This document shows, piece by piece, positions 1 to 6,492 of a stretch of 12,655 nt of DNA. This DNA is from Actinomycetota bacterium (lineage in GTDB: Bacteria > Actinomycetota > Humimicrobiia > Humimicrobiales > Humimicrobiaceae), in NCBI GenBank assembly GCA_016927635.1, contig JAFGMJ010000151.1, positions 1-12,655 on the forward strand. Direction: 5' to 3'. A program made the position numbers and the translations under genes. Numbering within the stretch: the stretch's first letter is position 1; every line of letters starts with the position of its first letter. The notes beneath the pieces were generated by a model that saw only the letters and a list, made by a program, of their open reading frames with translations, had not been told where the DNA came from and did no database searches.

Positions 1-1
1 A

Positions 2-70
2 CTAAGGTTTGCTATACGTGAAGGTGGCAGGACCATAGGCGCAGGAAGCATTATAAAGATAATAGAGTAA
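2..70 (+). CDS. tuf: Elongation factor Tu, C-terminal end (partial)
   Basis: Only the last 22 codons and the TAA stop lie in the window; the gene continues upstream. The peptide LRFAIREGGRTIGAG followed by SIIKIIE is the conserved end of EF-Tu domain 3, a beta-barrel that helps hold aminoacyl-tRNA. EF-Tu is the cytoplasmic GTPase that delivers aminoacyl-tRNA to the ribosomal A site; its GTPase domain is outside the window. The stop is 33 nt before rpsJ with no terminator between them, so the str operon (usually rpsL-rpsG-fusA-tuf) probably reads through into the S10 cluster. Identification is firm despite the short fragment because this C-terminal block is almost invariant. Confidence 0.95.
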   Translation, partial: LRFAIREGGRTIGAGSIIKIIE

Positions 71-103
71 ACACCAGTTAATAATTATTAGGAGGACTTT
101 AAG

Positions 104-421
104 TTGGCAGCCAAATTAGGGCAAAAAATAAGGATAAAATTAAAATCCTATGACCATGAGATAATAGATAAATCGGCTAAAAAGATAGTTGAAACTGTCG
201 AGAATTCGGGAGCTAAAGTTTCTGGTCCCATACCATTACCGAATAAAAAGAATGTTTATTGTGTTATAAGGTCACCGCATGTCGATAAGGATTCGCGTGA
301 ACACTTTGAAATAAGGGTTCATAAAAGACTCATTGATATAATGGAGCCTAATCCAAAAACTGTCGATTTGCTGATGCGTCTGAGCCTTCCGGCAGGAGTG
401 GATATAGAGATAAAATCATAA
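104..421 (+). CDS. rpsJ: 30S ribosomal protein S10 (NusE)
   Basis: This 105-residue protein matches S10 along its length: [15 protein letters not shown] near the start, [19 protein letters not shown] in the middle, and [16 protein letters not shown], then [10 protein letters not shown] at the end. S10 sits in the head of the 30S subunit. In other bacteria it also acts as NusE, binding NusB and NusG in antitermination and transcription-translation coupling. The start is TTG, fixed by an AGGAGG site at 90-95 with 8 nt spacing. A short extra AKLG stretch before the core makes it slightly longer than many S10 proteins. It lies 33 nt after tuf and 174 nt before rplC, an unusually wide break that holds a promoter candidate. 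Confidence 0.98.
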   Translation: MAAKLGQKIRIKLKSYDHEIIDKSAKKIVETVENSGAKVSGPIPLPNKKNVYCVIRSPHVDKDSREHFEIRVHKRLIDIMEPNPKTVDLLMRLSLPAGVDIEIKS

Positions 422-470
422 GAAAATATTATGGTTTATGCTTATAAAAAACGGCAAGACCGGCATTTAA

Positions 471-502
471 GCGGCTTTATATTTTAGTCCAAATGGGGCC
501 GC
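471..502 (+). promoter_or_regulatory. Stem-loop in the rpsJ-rplC spacer
   Basis: In RNA, positions 471-480 can pair with 493-502 to give a 10-bp stem: five G-C pairs at the base, three G-U wobbles, then A-U and U-A, closing a 12-nt loop. A competing pairing of 460-464 (CCGGC) with 501-505 (GCCGG) overlaps the same 3' arm, so two mutually exclusive folds are possible. No T-tract follows directly (the nearest, 517-521, is 15 nt away), so it is not a standard intrinsic terminator. Its place just after rpsJ suggests mRNA processing, attenuation or r-protein binding; this is inference. Confidence 0.35.
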
Positions 503-522
503 CGGGCAATAAAGAGTTTTTG

Positions 523-551
523 TTGAAAGATAAAATTAAAAAATATATAAT
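523..551 (+). promoter_or_regulatory. Candidate sigma-70 type promoter for rplC
   Basis: A TTGAAA -35 box (523-528) and a perfect TATAAT -10 box (546-551) are separated by exactly 17 bp in the spacer between rpsJ and rplC. Transcription would begin near 558, giving a leader of about 38 nt before the L3 start. This is the best promoter-like element in the window, matching 10 of 12 consensus bases with optimal spacing. It would let the S10 cluster from rplC onward be made separately from the tuf-rpsJ transcript. The region is A+T-rich, so a chance match remains possible. Confidence 0.6.
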
Positions 552-595
552 GTCGTTTTTGTCTTTATCCAATTATAGTTTGAGAGTGATGAAAA

Positions 596-1219
596 ATGGT
601 AAATGCAATTTATGGAAAAAAAGTCGGTTCGACCCAGGTATTTAATGATAGCGGAGCAGCAATCTATGTAACTGCCATAGAGGCGGGACCCTGCACTGTT
701 GTGCAGGTAAAGGATGCTGCAAATGACGGTTACAATGCGCTAAGGGTTGGAATCGGCGACGTTAAGAGCAAACATGTAAATAAGCCGGCCAAAGGTGTTT
801 TTGCAAAAAATAACCTTGAGGCAAAAAAATATCTCAGGGAAATCAGGGTTGAAGGAACAGATATGGGTTATAAGCCCGGAGATATAATAGACACACAGAT
901 ATTTAATGTCGGAGACAAAGTGAAAATAACAGGCATTTCCAGAGGCCGTGGTTTTGCGGGCGTAATAAAGAGGCATAATTTTCACAGGGGACCCATGACT
1001 CATGGTTCTCACAGCATAAGAAAGACAGGTTCAATAGGCATGTGTGCAACCCCTTCAAAAGTGCATAAGGGCAAAAAGATGCCAGGCAGGATGGGCGGGA
1101 AAAAAGTAACCGTTCCCTACACTGAAATAATAGATATAGTTGCTGACCAGAACCTGATACTTGTTAAGGGAAGTGTGCCCGGAGCAAGAGGAAATCTTGT
1201 GCTTTTAAAAAAAGCATAA
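596..1219 (+). CDS. rplC: 50S ribosomal protein L3
   Basis: At 207 residues it has the usual bacterial L3 length. Recognisable parts are the N-terminal YGKKVGSTQVF, the central ISRGRGFAGVIKRHNFHRGP (about 114-133), and the basic loop SIGMCATPSKVHKGKKMPGR (about 146-165), which reaches towards the peptidyl-transferase centre. L3 is an early 50S assembly protein on 23S rRNA. The ATG at 596 is the only reasonable in-frame start, because a TGA lies two codons upstream. Its ribosome-binding site is poor (GAGAGTGAT, 582-590) compared with the AGGAGG sites of most neighbours, and an out-of-frame ATG lies 7 nt upstream. With the promoter at 523-551, the weak site makes translational control of L3 conceivable. 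Confidence 0.98.
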   Translation: MVNAIYGKKVGSTQVFNDSGAAIYVTAIEAGPCTVVQVKDAANDGYNALRVGIGDVKSKHVNKPAKGVFAKNNLEAKKYLREIRVEGTDMGYKPGDIIDTQIFNVGDKVKITGISRGRGFAGVIKRHNFHRGPMTHGSHSIRKTGSIGMCATPSKVHKGKKMPGRMGGKKVTVPYTEIIDIVADQNLILVKGSVPGARGNLVLLKKA

Positions 1220-1327
1220 GAGTATAGAAAAGTTGTTTTTTTTAAAAATGTTAATTTTAATATTTTAGTATTAATTCCTGAAATCCTAAAGTAAAGGGAC
1301 TGTCAGGTAAATAATTTGGAGAAGAAA

Positions 1328-1966
1328 ATGGCAAAATTGAACATCCTGGATACAGAGGGTAAGGAAATTGAACAAATCAGTATTGCTGATGCAATGGTAA
1401 AACAGAAAATAAATGAAGAAATACTTCATCAGGAAGTCAGGAGATATCTTGCCGCTGCAAGGGCGGGCACGCATAAGACCAAACAGAGAGGCGAGGTATC
1501 AGGCGGAGGCAGAAAGCCCTGGAGACAGAAGGGAACAGGAAACGCAAGAGCCGGAACTACACGTTCTCCCATATGGCGCCATGGAGGAATTACATTTGGA
1601 CCTGTTCCAAGGGATTATTCTTTTAAACTGAATAAAAAGGTCATAAGGAAATCCAGGCTTATAGCACTTTCTGAAAAGTTTGCTTCAAAAAAGATAATAG
1701 TTATTGACAGCCTCGTATATGAGGAGCCAAAGACTGCCAGTGCAGCTAAAATGCTTGAAAACCTTAATTTGTCAGGGAGCAAAGTCCTTCTGGTGCTTGA
1801 CCAGACTGACGGCAGCACAGCAAAATCTTTCAGGAACATACCAGGCGTTAAAGTCGTCAGCCCAAGAGGCCTGGCAACTTACGATATACTTATAGCTGAT
1901 TACCTGGTATTTACAAAAAAGTCATTAACAGATTTTACCGGAGGGTTGGATAATGAAAGATCCTAG
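1328..1966 (+). CDS. rplD: 50S ribosomal protein L4
   Basis: L4 stabilises 23S rRNA and its long loop lines the peptide exit tunnel; in some bacteria it also represses its own operon. The 212-residue reading shows the hallmark loop GGGRKPWRQKGTGNARAG (about 59-76), then RSPIWRHGGITFGP, followed by the globular C-terminal half. I chose the ATG at 1328 (MAKLNILDTEG) because GGAG at 1318-1321 sits 6 nt upstream; a TTG at 1316 would add four residues but overlaps that site. The 108-nt spacer after rplC is A+T-rich, with only a weak AT-only hairpin (1257-1274). The 3' end overlaps rplW by 14 nt, implying translational coupling. Confidence 0.97.
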   Translation: MAKLNILDTEGKEIEQISIADAMVKQKINEEILHQEVRRYLAAARAGTHKTKQRGEVSGGGRKPWRQKGTGNARAGTTRSPIWRHGGITFGPVPRDYSFKLNKKVIRKSRLIALSEKFASKKIIVIDSLVYEEPKTASAAKMLENLNLSGSKVLLVLDQTDGSTAKSFRNIPGVKVVSPRGLATYDILIADYLVFTKKSLTDFTGGLDNERS

Positions 1967-2243
1967 AGATATTATTTTATCGCCCATTGTCTCTGAAAAA
2001 AGTTATGCTGCAGTCCAGAACAAACAGTATTCTTTTTATATAGATACAAGAGTTGATAAAGGTGAAGTTAAAAGAGCGGTAGAAAAAGTGTTCAATGTAA
2101 AGGTTCTAAAAGTGAACACTATAAATGTTAAGCCCAAACCAAAAAAGCTGGGTAAGTCATCCGGCTACAGCGCAAAAATGAAAAAAGCTATTGTGACTTT
2201 GGGTAAAAAAGACAAAATCGATTTTTTTGAATCGACTGTTTAA
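1953..2243 (+). CDS. rplW: 50S ribosomal protein L23
   Basis: This 96-residue protein begins KDPRDIILSPIVSEKSY and contains VEKVFNVKVLKVNTINVKPK, both classic L23 blocks. L23 sits at the exit of the peptide tunnel and is the docking site for trigger factor and SRP. The ATG lies inside the end of rplD (14-nt overlap), with GGAGGG at 1940-1945 and 7 nt spacing, so ribosomes finishing L4 can restart here. The KDPRD opening is common in Gram-positive lineages. The gene is followed by a 78-nt spacer with a perfect small hairpin before rplB. Confidence 0.97.
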   Translation: MKDPRDIILSPIVSEKSYAAVQNKQYSFYIDTRVDKGEVKRAVEKVFNVKVLKVNTINVKPKPKKLGKSSGYSAKMKKAIVTLGKKDKIDFFESTV

Positions 2244-2261
2244 TTTGATAAGTTTTATTAA

Positions 2262-2289
2262 TTGTAAGTGAAATACTGCTGTATATAAG
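2262..2289 (+). promoter_or_regulatory. Weak promoter-like pair upstream of rplB
   Basis: TTGTAA (2262-2267) and TATAAG (2284-2289) are 16 bp apart, matching 9 of 12 consensus bases. The -10-like box lies across the loop and right arm of the hairpin at 2274-2294, so it would be inside a palindrome. In such A+T-rich DNA this could easily be chance. Confidence 0.25.
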
Positions 2290-2294
2290 CAGTA
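2274..2294 (+). promoter_or_regulatory. Perfect 7-bp hairpin before rplB
   Basis: TACTGCT (2274-2280) and AGCAGTA (2288-2294) are perfect inverted repeats around a 7-nt loop, followed after GA by five Ts (2297-2301). The stem has three G-C pairs and the T-tract is short, so it is at best a weak terminator or attenuator. It ends 16 nt before the rplB Shine-Dalgarno site. It could instead be an RNase processing site, an r-protein binding site or a DNA operator. Confidence 0.45.
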
Positions 2295-2321
2295 GATTTT
2301 TATAAATTCCGGAGGTAAAAA

Positions 2322-3152
2322 TTGGCTTTAAAAAAGTATAAACCTGTATCTCCCGGCAGGAGATTTGCGACAGTTTCAGATTTTTCTGTATTGACAAAAA
2401 AAGAGCCCGAAAAATCTCTTACAGTATCGCTAAGTAAAACCGGCGGCAGAAACAATAACGGTAGGATAACGAGAAGGCACAGCGGAGGCGGCCACAAGAG
2501 GCTTTACAGGTTAATAGATTTTAAAAGGAATAAAGATAACATACCTGCAAAAGTGGTATCAATTGAGTATGACCCTAACAGGAGCTCAAGGATTGCGCTC
2601 CTTCAGTATGCAGATGGCGAAAAAAGATATATTATCGCTCCTGCAGAGCTCAAGATAGGAAATACAATATTATCAGGGGATAATGTTGATATTGTTGCTG
2701 GCAACTGCCTCCCGCTGAAAAGCATACCTGTAGGTACAATTGTGCACAATATAGAGCTTAAGCCTGGAAAAGGCGCAGAAATGGCAAGGTCTGCAGGTTC
2801 TGCTGCCCAGGTCCTTGCAAAAGAGGAAAAATATGCACAGATAAAGCTGCCTTCAAGCGAAGTCAGGCTTGTAGATGTAAACTGCAGGGCATGCATAGGG
2901 CAGGTAGGAAATCTTGATCACGGAATTATTAGCATAGGAAAAGCCGGAAGGAACAGATGGCTTGGAATAAGGCCAAGTGTCAGGGGTACAGCAATGAATC
3001 CTCATGACCATCCGCATGGCGGCGGCGAGGGCAAAAACAAGACGTCAGGTAGGAACCCGGTAACACCCTGGGGCAAACCTACTCTTGGATACAAGACAAG
3101 GATAAAAAACAAGGCAAGCAACAAATTCATAGTAAGAAGAAAGAAGAAATAA
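2322..3152 (+). CDS. rplB: 50S ribosomal protein L2
   Basis: L2 is a large core protein of the 50S needed for subunit joining and peptidyl-transferase assembly. At 276 residues it has the normal length. Visible blocks are [19 protein letters not shown] (about 51-69), the central [14 protein letters not shown] (about 184-197), and the C-terminal [17 protein letters not shown] (about 221-237) followed by [15 protein letters not shown]. The latter carries the conserved His-rich loop near the catalytic centre. The start is TTG at 2322, set by GGAGGT at 2311-2316 with 5 nt spacing. One oddity: the residue before DHPHGGG is His, where the common bacterial form as I recall it is MNPVDHPHGGG (sometimes Asn). 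Confidence 0.98.
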   Translation: MALKKYKPVSPGRRFATVSDFSVLTKKEPEKSLTVSLSKTGGRNNNGRITRRHSGGGHKRLYRLIDFKRNKDNIPAKVVSIEYDPNRSSRIALLQYADGEKRYIIAPAELKIGNTILSGDNVDIVAGNCLPLKSIPVGTIVHNIELKPGKGAEMARSAGSAAQVLAKEEKYAQIKLPSSEVRLVDVNCRACIGQVGNLDHGIISIGKAGRNRWLGIRPSVRGTAMNPHDHPHGGGEGKNKTSGRNPVTPWGKPTLGYKTRIKNKASNKFIVRRKKK

Positions 3153-3187
3153 AGATTACAAATTATTAAAAGTGTGGAGGAATTGAT

Positions 3188-3487
3188 ATGTCCAGGTCTT
3201 TAAAAAAGGGACCGTATGTAGATGAAAGTCTTTTAATGCAGATACAGAAATTAAATGAGACGAGCCAGAAAAAAATTATCAGGACCTGGTCCCGCAGCTC
3301 GACGATTTTCCCGGAAATGGTCGGTCATACAATAGCTGTATACGATGGTAAAAAACATATTCCGGTTTTTGTTGCAGAAGCAATGGTCGGACATAAATTA
3401 GGCGAATTTGCGCCTACGCGTTCAATCAGGCCCCATGCCTTTAAAGGCAAAGGGGAAAAGACCGCTTCAGTCAAAAAGAAAAAATAG
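3188..3487 (+). CDS. rpsS: 30S ribosomal protein S19
   Basis: S19 lies in the 30S head, contacts S13 and forms part of the bridge to the 50S subunit near the A-site tRNA. The 99 residues include [15 protein letters not shown] at the N-terminus, [20 protein letters not shown] in the middle and [18 protein letters not shown] near the end, all typical. The C-terminus ends in a short lysine run. The ATG is preceded by GGAGG at 3176-3180 with 7 nt spacing, 35 nt after rplB. Confidence 0.98.
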   Translation: MSRSLKKGPYVDESLLMQIQKLNETSQKKIIRTWSRSSTIFPEMVGHTIAVYDGKKHIPVFVAEAMVGHKLGEFAPTRSIRPHAFKGKGEKTASVKKKK

Positions 3488-3517
3488 TTTCTAAGTTAAT
3501 ATTTTAGGGGGCTTATT

Positions 3518-4060
3518 TTGCAAGCAAAAGCAATAGAAAAGTACATAAGAATCTCACCGAGAAAAGTGAAATATGTTATTGATATAATTAAAAATAAACC
3601 TGTAGAACAGGCTGTCGGCATACTTTCCCTAACGCCAAAAAGAGCCGCAGTGTATATAAGGAAGGCTGTGGAGAGCGCCGCAGCAAATGCTGTGGAAAAT
3701 TTTAAGGAATATAAAGTTTCTGAAGATGACCTGTTTATTAAGGAAATATTTGTAACCGAGGGGCCGACCTTAAAGAGATTTAAGCCCAGGGCAAGGGGCC
3801 GGGCAGACAGGGTTTTAAAGAGGACATCACATATAACGGTTACAGTATCAGATGAAAAGAGCGGCATGCTTAAAAATTCAGGTAAAGGCGTACAAAAAGC
3901 GGCAAAAACACAAAAGCCGGAATCTGTTAAGGAAACCAGTGTAACAAAAGAACAGGATAATAAGGGAAAGCCTGCAGCAAGCAAACAATCTGGCAAGATT
4001 AAAAGCCAGGCGCAAAGCAGGGCAAAAAGTCAGGTCAGCAAAAAGGAGGCTAAAAACTAA
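3518..4060 (+). CDS. rplV: 50S ribosomal protein L22 with long basic C-terminal tail
   Basis: Residues 1 to about 112 are an ordinary L22: [19 protein letters not shown] at the start, helices through AANAVENF, and the basic hairpin [19 protein letters not shown] (about 81-99), which lines the narrow part of the exit tunnel. Many L22 proteins end near here. Residues 113-180 add a low-complexity tail with 17 lysines and one arginine in 68 residues plus many Ser, Gln and Ala, probably disordered. Longer basic L22 tails are known in some lineages, notably Actinomycetota. The start is TTG at 3518 with AGGGGG at 3506-3511, 6 nt away. The stop overlaps the rpsC start (TAATG). Confidence 0.96.
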   Translation: MQAKAIEKYIRISPRKVKYVIDIIKNKPVEQAVGILSLTPKRAAVYIRKAVESAAANAVENFKEYKVSEDDLFIKEIFVTEGPTLKRFKPRARGRADRVLKRTSHITVTVSDEKSGMLKNSGKGVQKAAKTQKPESVKETSVTKEQDNKGKPAASKQSGKIKSQAQSRAKSQVSKKEAKN

Positions 4061-4731
4061 TGGGTCAGAAAGTAAGCCCTAATGGTTTAAGATTGGGCAT
4101 AAACAAATACTGGCAGTCCAGGTGGTTCGCAACTAAAGATTATGCCAAATATTTAAACGAAGATATTAAAATACGCGCATTACTTGAGGAGCAGCTTGCA
4201 AATGCAGGTACTGCAAAAATAGAGATAGAGAGAACCGAAGACGAAGTGAAGGTAGATGTTTATACTTCAAAACCCGGTGTGGTAATAGGAAAGCGCGGCA
4301 CCAATATAAATGATATAAGGGAAATGGTTCAGCAGCAAGTAAGCAAGAATGTCCAGCTAAATATAATAGAGGTAAAAAAGCCTGAAATCATTGCAAAACT
4401 TGTAGCTGAAGGAATAGCATCACAGCTTGTTGGCAGGGTCAGTTTCAGGAAAGCTATGAAAAAAGCTGTTTCACTTGCAATGAGGGCCGGCGCAAAAGGT
4501 ATAAGGGTACAGTGTGCAGGGCGCCTTGGAGGCGCTGAAATGGCCCGAACCGAATGGTACAGGGAAGGAAGAGTGCCCCTTCACACTTTAAGGGCAGATA
4601 TTGATTTTGGTTTTGCTGAGGCAAAAACGACTTTTGGAAAAATAGGAGTTAAAGTCTGGATTTATCTTGGCGATACAATTTTTGATAAAAAAGAACTTGA
4701 TGAAAAGAAAAATATGGCAGCTGAAGCATAA
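4060..4731 (+). CDS. rpsC: 30S ribosomal protein S3
   Basis: S3 sits at the mRNA entry channel of the 30S head and takes part in mRNA unwinding. The 223-residue protein begins [14 protein letters not shown]. It has a KH type-2 domain with the GxxG motif GKRG at 77-80, inside [13 protein letters not shown], and a C-terminal domain with [18 protein letters not shown] followed by [15 protein letters not shown]. The start overlaps the L22 stop by one base, and its AGGAGG (4044-4049) lies inside the rplV tail 10 nt upstream, so coupling to L22 is likely. The C-terminal extension after the core is short. A 70-nt spacer separates it from rplP, where many bacteria have an overlap or almost none. Confidence 0.98.
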   Translation: MGQKVSPNGLRLGINKYWQSRWFATKDYAKYLNEDIKIRALLEEQLANAGTAKIEIERTEDEVKVDVYTSKPGVVIGKRGTNINDIREMVQQQVSKNVQLNIIEVKKPEIIAKLVAEGIASQLVGRVSFRKAMKKAVSLAMRAGAKGIRVQCAGRLGGAEMARTEWYREGRVPLHTLRADIDFGFAEAKTTFGKIGVKVWIYLGDTIFDKKELDEKKNMAAEA

Positions 4732-4801
4732 ATAATATGCGCAAGACCTGCAGTTAAAAGAAATACAGCTTAAATGCTGATTAGCTTAAAAGGAGATAAT
4801 T

Positions 4802-5221
4802 ATGTCACCGATGTTAATGCCAAAAAGGGTTAAACATAGAAAAGAGCAGCGGGGAAGAATGAGCGGGATATCAAAAGGAGGCACCAGGCTTACTTTTGGT
4901 GAATACGGCCTGCAGGCTGTTGAGTGCGGCTGGATAACAAGCAAACAGATAGAGGCTGCAAGGGTCGCCCTTACAAGACATATTAAAAGAGGCGGAAAAG
5001 TGTGGATAAATGTTTTTCCACATAAACCTGCGACCAAAAAACCTGCTGAAACAAGGCAGGGTGGCGGAAAAGGCGCACCTGAATACTGGGTGGCAGTTGT
5101 GAAACCGGGAAAGATAATGTTTGAAATATCAGGCGTGCATATGGATATTGCAAAGGAAGCTGTCAGGCTTGCTTCCCATAAAATGCCTATTAAAACAAAA
5201 TTTGTATATGAAGTTCAATAA
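4802..5221 (+). CDS. rplP: 50S ribosomal protein L16
   Basis: L16 binds 23S rRNA near the A site and the 5S region and helps accommodate A-site tRNA. The core [33 protein letters not shown], then [22 protein letters not shown] and [16 protein letters not shown] is diagnostic. The start at 4802 adds MSP before the usual MLMPKR start. It is preferred because AGGAG at 4791-4795 lies 6 nt upstream, while the internal ATG at 4811 is 15 nt away. Length is 139 residues, normal. In the upstream spacer, AGCTTAAA occurs twice (4767-4774 and 4783-4790) with a related CAGTTAAA at 4751-4758. Confidence 0.98.
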   Translation: MSPMLMPKRVKHRKEQRGRMSGISKGGTRLTFGEYGLQAVECGWITSKQIEAARVALTRHIKRGGKVWINVFPHKPATKKPAETRQGGGKGAPEYWVAVVKPGKIMFEISGVHMDIAKEAVRLASHKMPIKTKFVYEVQ

Positions 5222-5238
5222 AATAACAGGTGATTTTG

Positions 5239-5436
5239 ATGAAAATGAAGGAAATTAAAGAAAAAACAAAAGCAGAGCTTGAAACCAGGCTGCTGGAAAC
5301 AAAAAAGAGCATTCTGGCGCTAAAATTTAAAAAAGCGACAGGCCAGCTGGAAAACAATATGGCCATACATAATCTGAAGAAAGATGTTGCCAGGATTGAG
5401 ACTTTATTAAACCAAAAAGAAAAAGAATTGCTTTAA
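5239..5436 (+). CDS. rpmC: 50S ribosomal protein L29
   Basis: L29 is a small two-helix protein beside L23 at the tunnel exit. The 65-residue reading MKMKEIKEKTKAELETRL, then LALKFKKATGQLEN and HNLKKDVARIETLLNQKE is typical in sequence and length. Possible starts are GTG 5230, TTG 5236, ATG 5239 and ATG 5245. I take ATG 5239 because AGGTGAT at 5228-5234, complementary to the 16S tail, lies just upstream; GTG 5230 overlaps that site. It starts 17 nt after rplP. Its stop codon overlaps the Shine-Dalgarno site of rpsQ. Confidence 0.95.
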   Translation: MKMKEIKEKTKAELETRLLETKKSILALKFKKATGQLENNMAIHNLKKDVARIETLLNQKEKELL

Positions 5437-5448
5437 GGGGGAAAACTG

Positions 5449-5703
5449 TTGGAAAGAGGAAAAAGAAAAATAAGGACAGGCACCGTTGTTAGTGATAAAA
5501 TGGATAAGACTGCTTCGGTTGCAATCGAATCTTATTACAAACACCCTTTATATAAAAAGATTCTCAAAAAGATTAAGAATTTGAAAGTGGATGATCCTGA
5601 GAACTCACTTAAAACAGGAGATATTGTTACAGTAGTGGAAACAAGACCTTTGAGCAAGACAAAAAGGTGGAGGATTCTGGAAATAGTAAAAAAAGCTGAG
5701 TAG
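5449..5703 (+). CDS. rpsQ: 30S ribosomal protein S17
   Basis: S17 is an OB-fold primary binder of the 16S 5' domain. The 84 residues contain RTGTVVSDKMDKTASVAIE, the KHPLYKKILKKIKNL strand and VVETRPLSKTKRWRILEIV, matching the family closely. The PLSKTKRWR block is often seen in Gram-positive and actinobacterial S17. The start is TTG at 5449, with AAGGGGG (5435-5441) that begins in the rpmC stop codon and lies 7 nt upstream. The 83-nt spacer after this gene holds two copies of GTTTCTGC (5715-5722, 5737-5744) and no convincing promoter or terminator. Confidence 0.98.
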   Translation: MERGKRKIRTGTVVSDKMDKTASVAIESYYKHPLYKKILKKIKNLKVDDPENSLKTGDIVTVVETRPLSKTKRWRILEIVKKAE

Positions 5704-5786
5704 AGATATAAACAGTTTCTGCTCAATTTTTAAAGGGTTTCTGCCCGGGTTAAAGTTCTTAAACAGTTGTAGGGAAGGTTAATAAA

Positions 5787-6155
5787 ATGATTCAACAATA
5801 TACTAGAGTAAATGTTGCTGATAACACAGGCGCAAGGGTGTTATCTGTTATTACAGTGCTTGGCGGCACCAGCAAAAAGGTCGCAAGAATAGGCGACATA
5901 TTTACAGCAGCTGTAAAAATTGCTAACCCTGGTGGTGTAGTAAAGAAAAGTGATGTTGTAAAAGCAGTACTGGTTAGATGTAAAAAGGAATACAGGCGAA
6001 AAGACGGCTCATATATAAGGTTTGATGATAATGCCGCTGTCATAATAGATAATCAGAATAACCCGAAAGGGACACGAATTTTTGGTCCTGTTGCCAGAGA
6101 GTTAAGGGAAAAGAATTTTATGAAAATCATTTCTTTGGCACCGGAAGTTATTTAG
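5787..6155 (+). CDS. rplN: 50S ribosomal protein L14
   Basis: L14 contacts 16S rRNA in an intersubunit bridge and is the docking point for the silencing factor RsfS in other bacteria. The 122 residues have the exact usual length and start [17 protein letters not shown]. They continue with [39 protein letters not shown] and end IISLAPEVI, as expected. ATG 5787 follows AGGGAAGG (5771-5778) with 8 nt spacing. This gene classically opens the spc operon; here the 83-nt spacer from rpsQ shows no clear promoter, so it is probably co-transcribed with the S10 genes. Confidence 0.98.
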   Translation: MIQQYTRVNVADNTGARVLSVITVLGGTSKKVARIGDIFTAAVKIANPGGVVKKSDVVKAVLVRCKKEYRRKDGSYIRFDDNAAVIIDNQNNPKGTRIFGPVARELREKNFMKIISLAPEVI

Positions 6156-6180
6156 GGAAGGCTATTTAGGAGAAATTAAA

Positions 6181-6492
6181 ATGTTAAAGATTAAAGAAAA
6201 TGACAAGGTTAAGATACTGCAGGGAAAAGATAAAGGCAAAGTGGGCAAAGTAATCAGGGTTGAACCTTCAAAGGATTTTGTATATATAGAAGGGGCAAAC
6301 ATCATTAAAGTGCACACCAGGTCAAAGAAACAGGGTCAGCCGGGTGGAATAATAAGCAAAGAAGGCCCAATACATATATCAAATGTCTCTGTTGTGTGCC
6401 CGAGTTGCGGCAAGCCTGCAAGAATGGGTTTTGATTTAAAGGATTCTGGCGACAAGGTCAGAGTATGCAAGAAATGCGGAGGACAGTTTTAA
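6181..6492 (+). CDS. rplX: 50S ribosomal protein L24, zinc-ribbon type
   Basis: L24 starts 50S assembly on 23S domain I and lies near the tunnel exit. The KOW motif is at the N-terminus ([19 protein letters not shown], about 9-27). The C-terminal part is [20 protein letters not shown] with four cysteines at 73, 76, 96 and 99, arranged CPSCGK...CKKCGG, a probable zinc-binding ribbon. L24 of both cysteine-containing and cysteine-free kinds exist; this is the former. Total 103 residues, normal. ATG 6181 follows AGGAG (6168-6172) with 8 nt. The stop overlaps the rplE start (TAATG), and the rplE ribosome-binding site lies in the last L24 codons. Confidence 0.97.
   Translation: MLKIKENDKVKILQGKDKGKVGKVIRVEPSKDFVYIEGANIIKVHTRSKKQGQPGGIISKEGPIHISNVSVVCPSCGKPARMGFDLKDSGDKVRVCKKCGGQF

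Noticed and set aside
740..1012. Long open frame on the - strand inside rplC
   Set aside because: It lies opposite a fully conserved L3 gene, has no ribosome-binding site or family resemblance, and is a shadow of the coding strand; the same applies to the other antisense frames in the window.
1233..1261. TTGTTT ... TTTAAT promoter-like pair before rplD
   Set aside because: The -35 box matches only three consensus bases and the stretch is almost pure A/T, so the match carries little information.
1257..1274. TTAATA/TATTAA hairpin before rplD
   Set aside because: Six A-T pairs only; too weak to claim in such A+T-rich sequence.
3496..3996. 166-codon open frame on the - strand across rplV
   Set aside because: It is the reverse of the L22 gene and its lysine-rich tail; A-rich coding sequence leaves few stops on the other strand. 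No signal for translation.
5715..5754. Repeated GTTTCTGC and a GGG/CCC mini-hairpin in the rpsQ-rplN spacer
   Set aside because: The repeat is 8 nt and the stem 3 bp with asymmetric loops; no promoter or terminator logic fits.
6465..6491. In-frame upstream extension of L5 into rplX
   Set aside because: The ATG at 6492 has a well-placed GGAGG and gives the normal L5 start and length; the extension is only rplX sequence in another frame.
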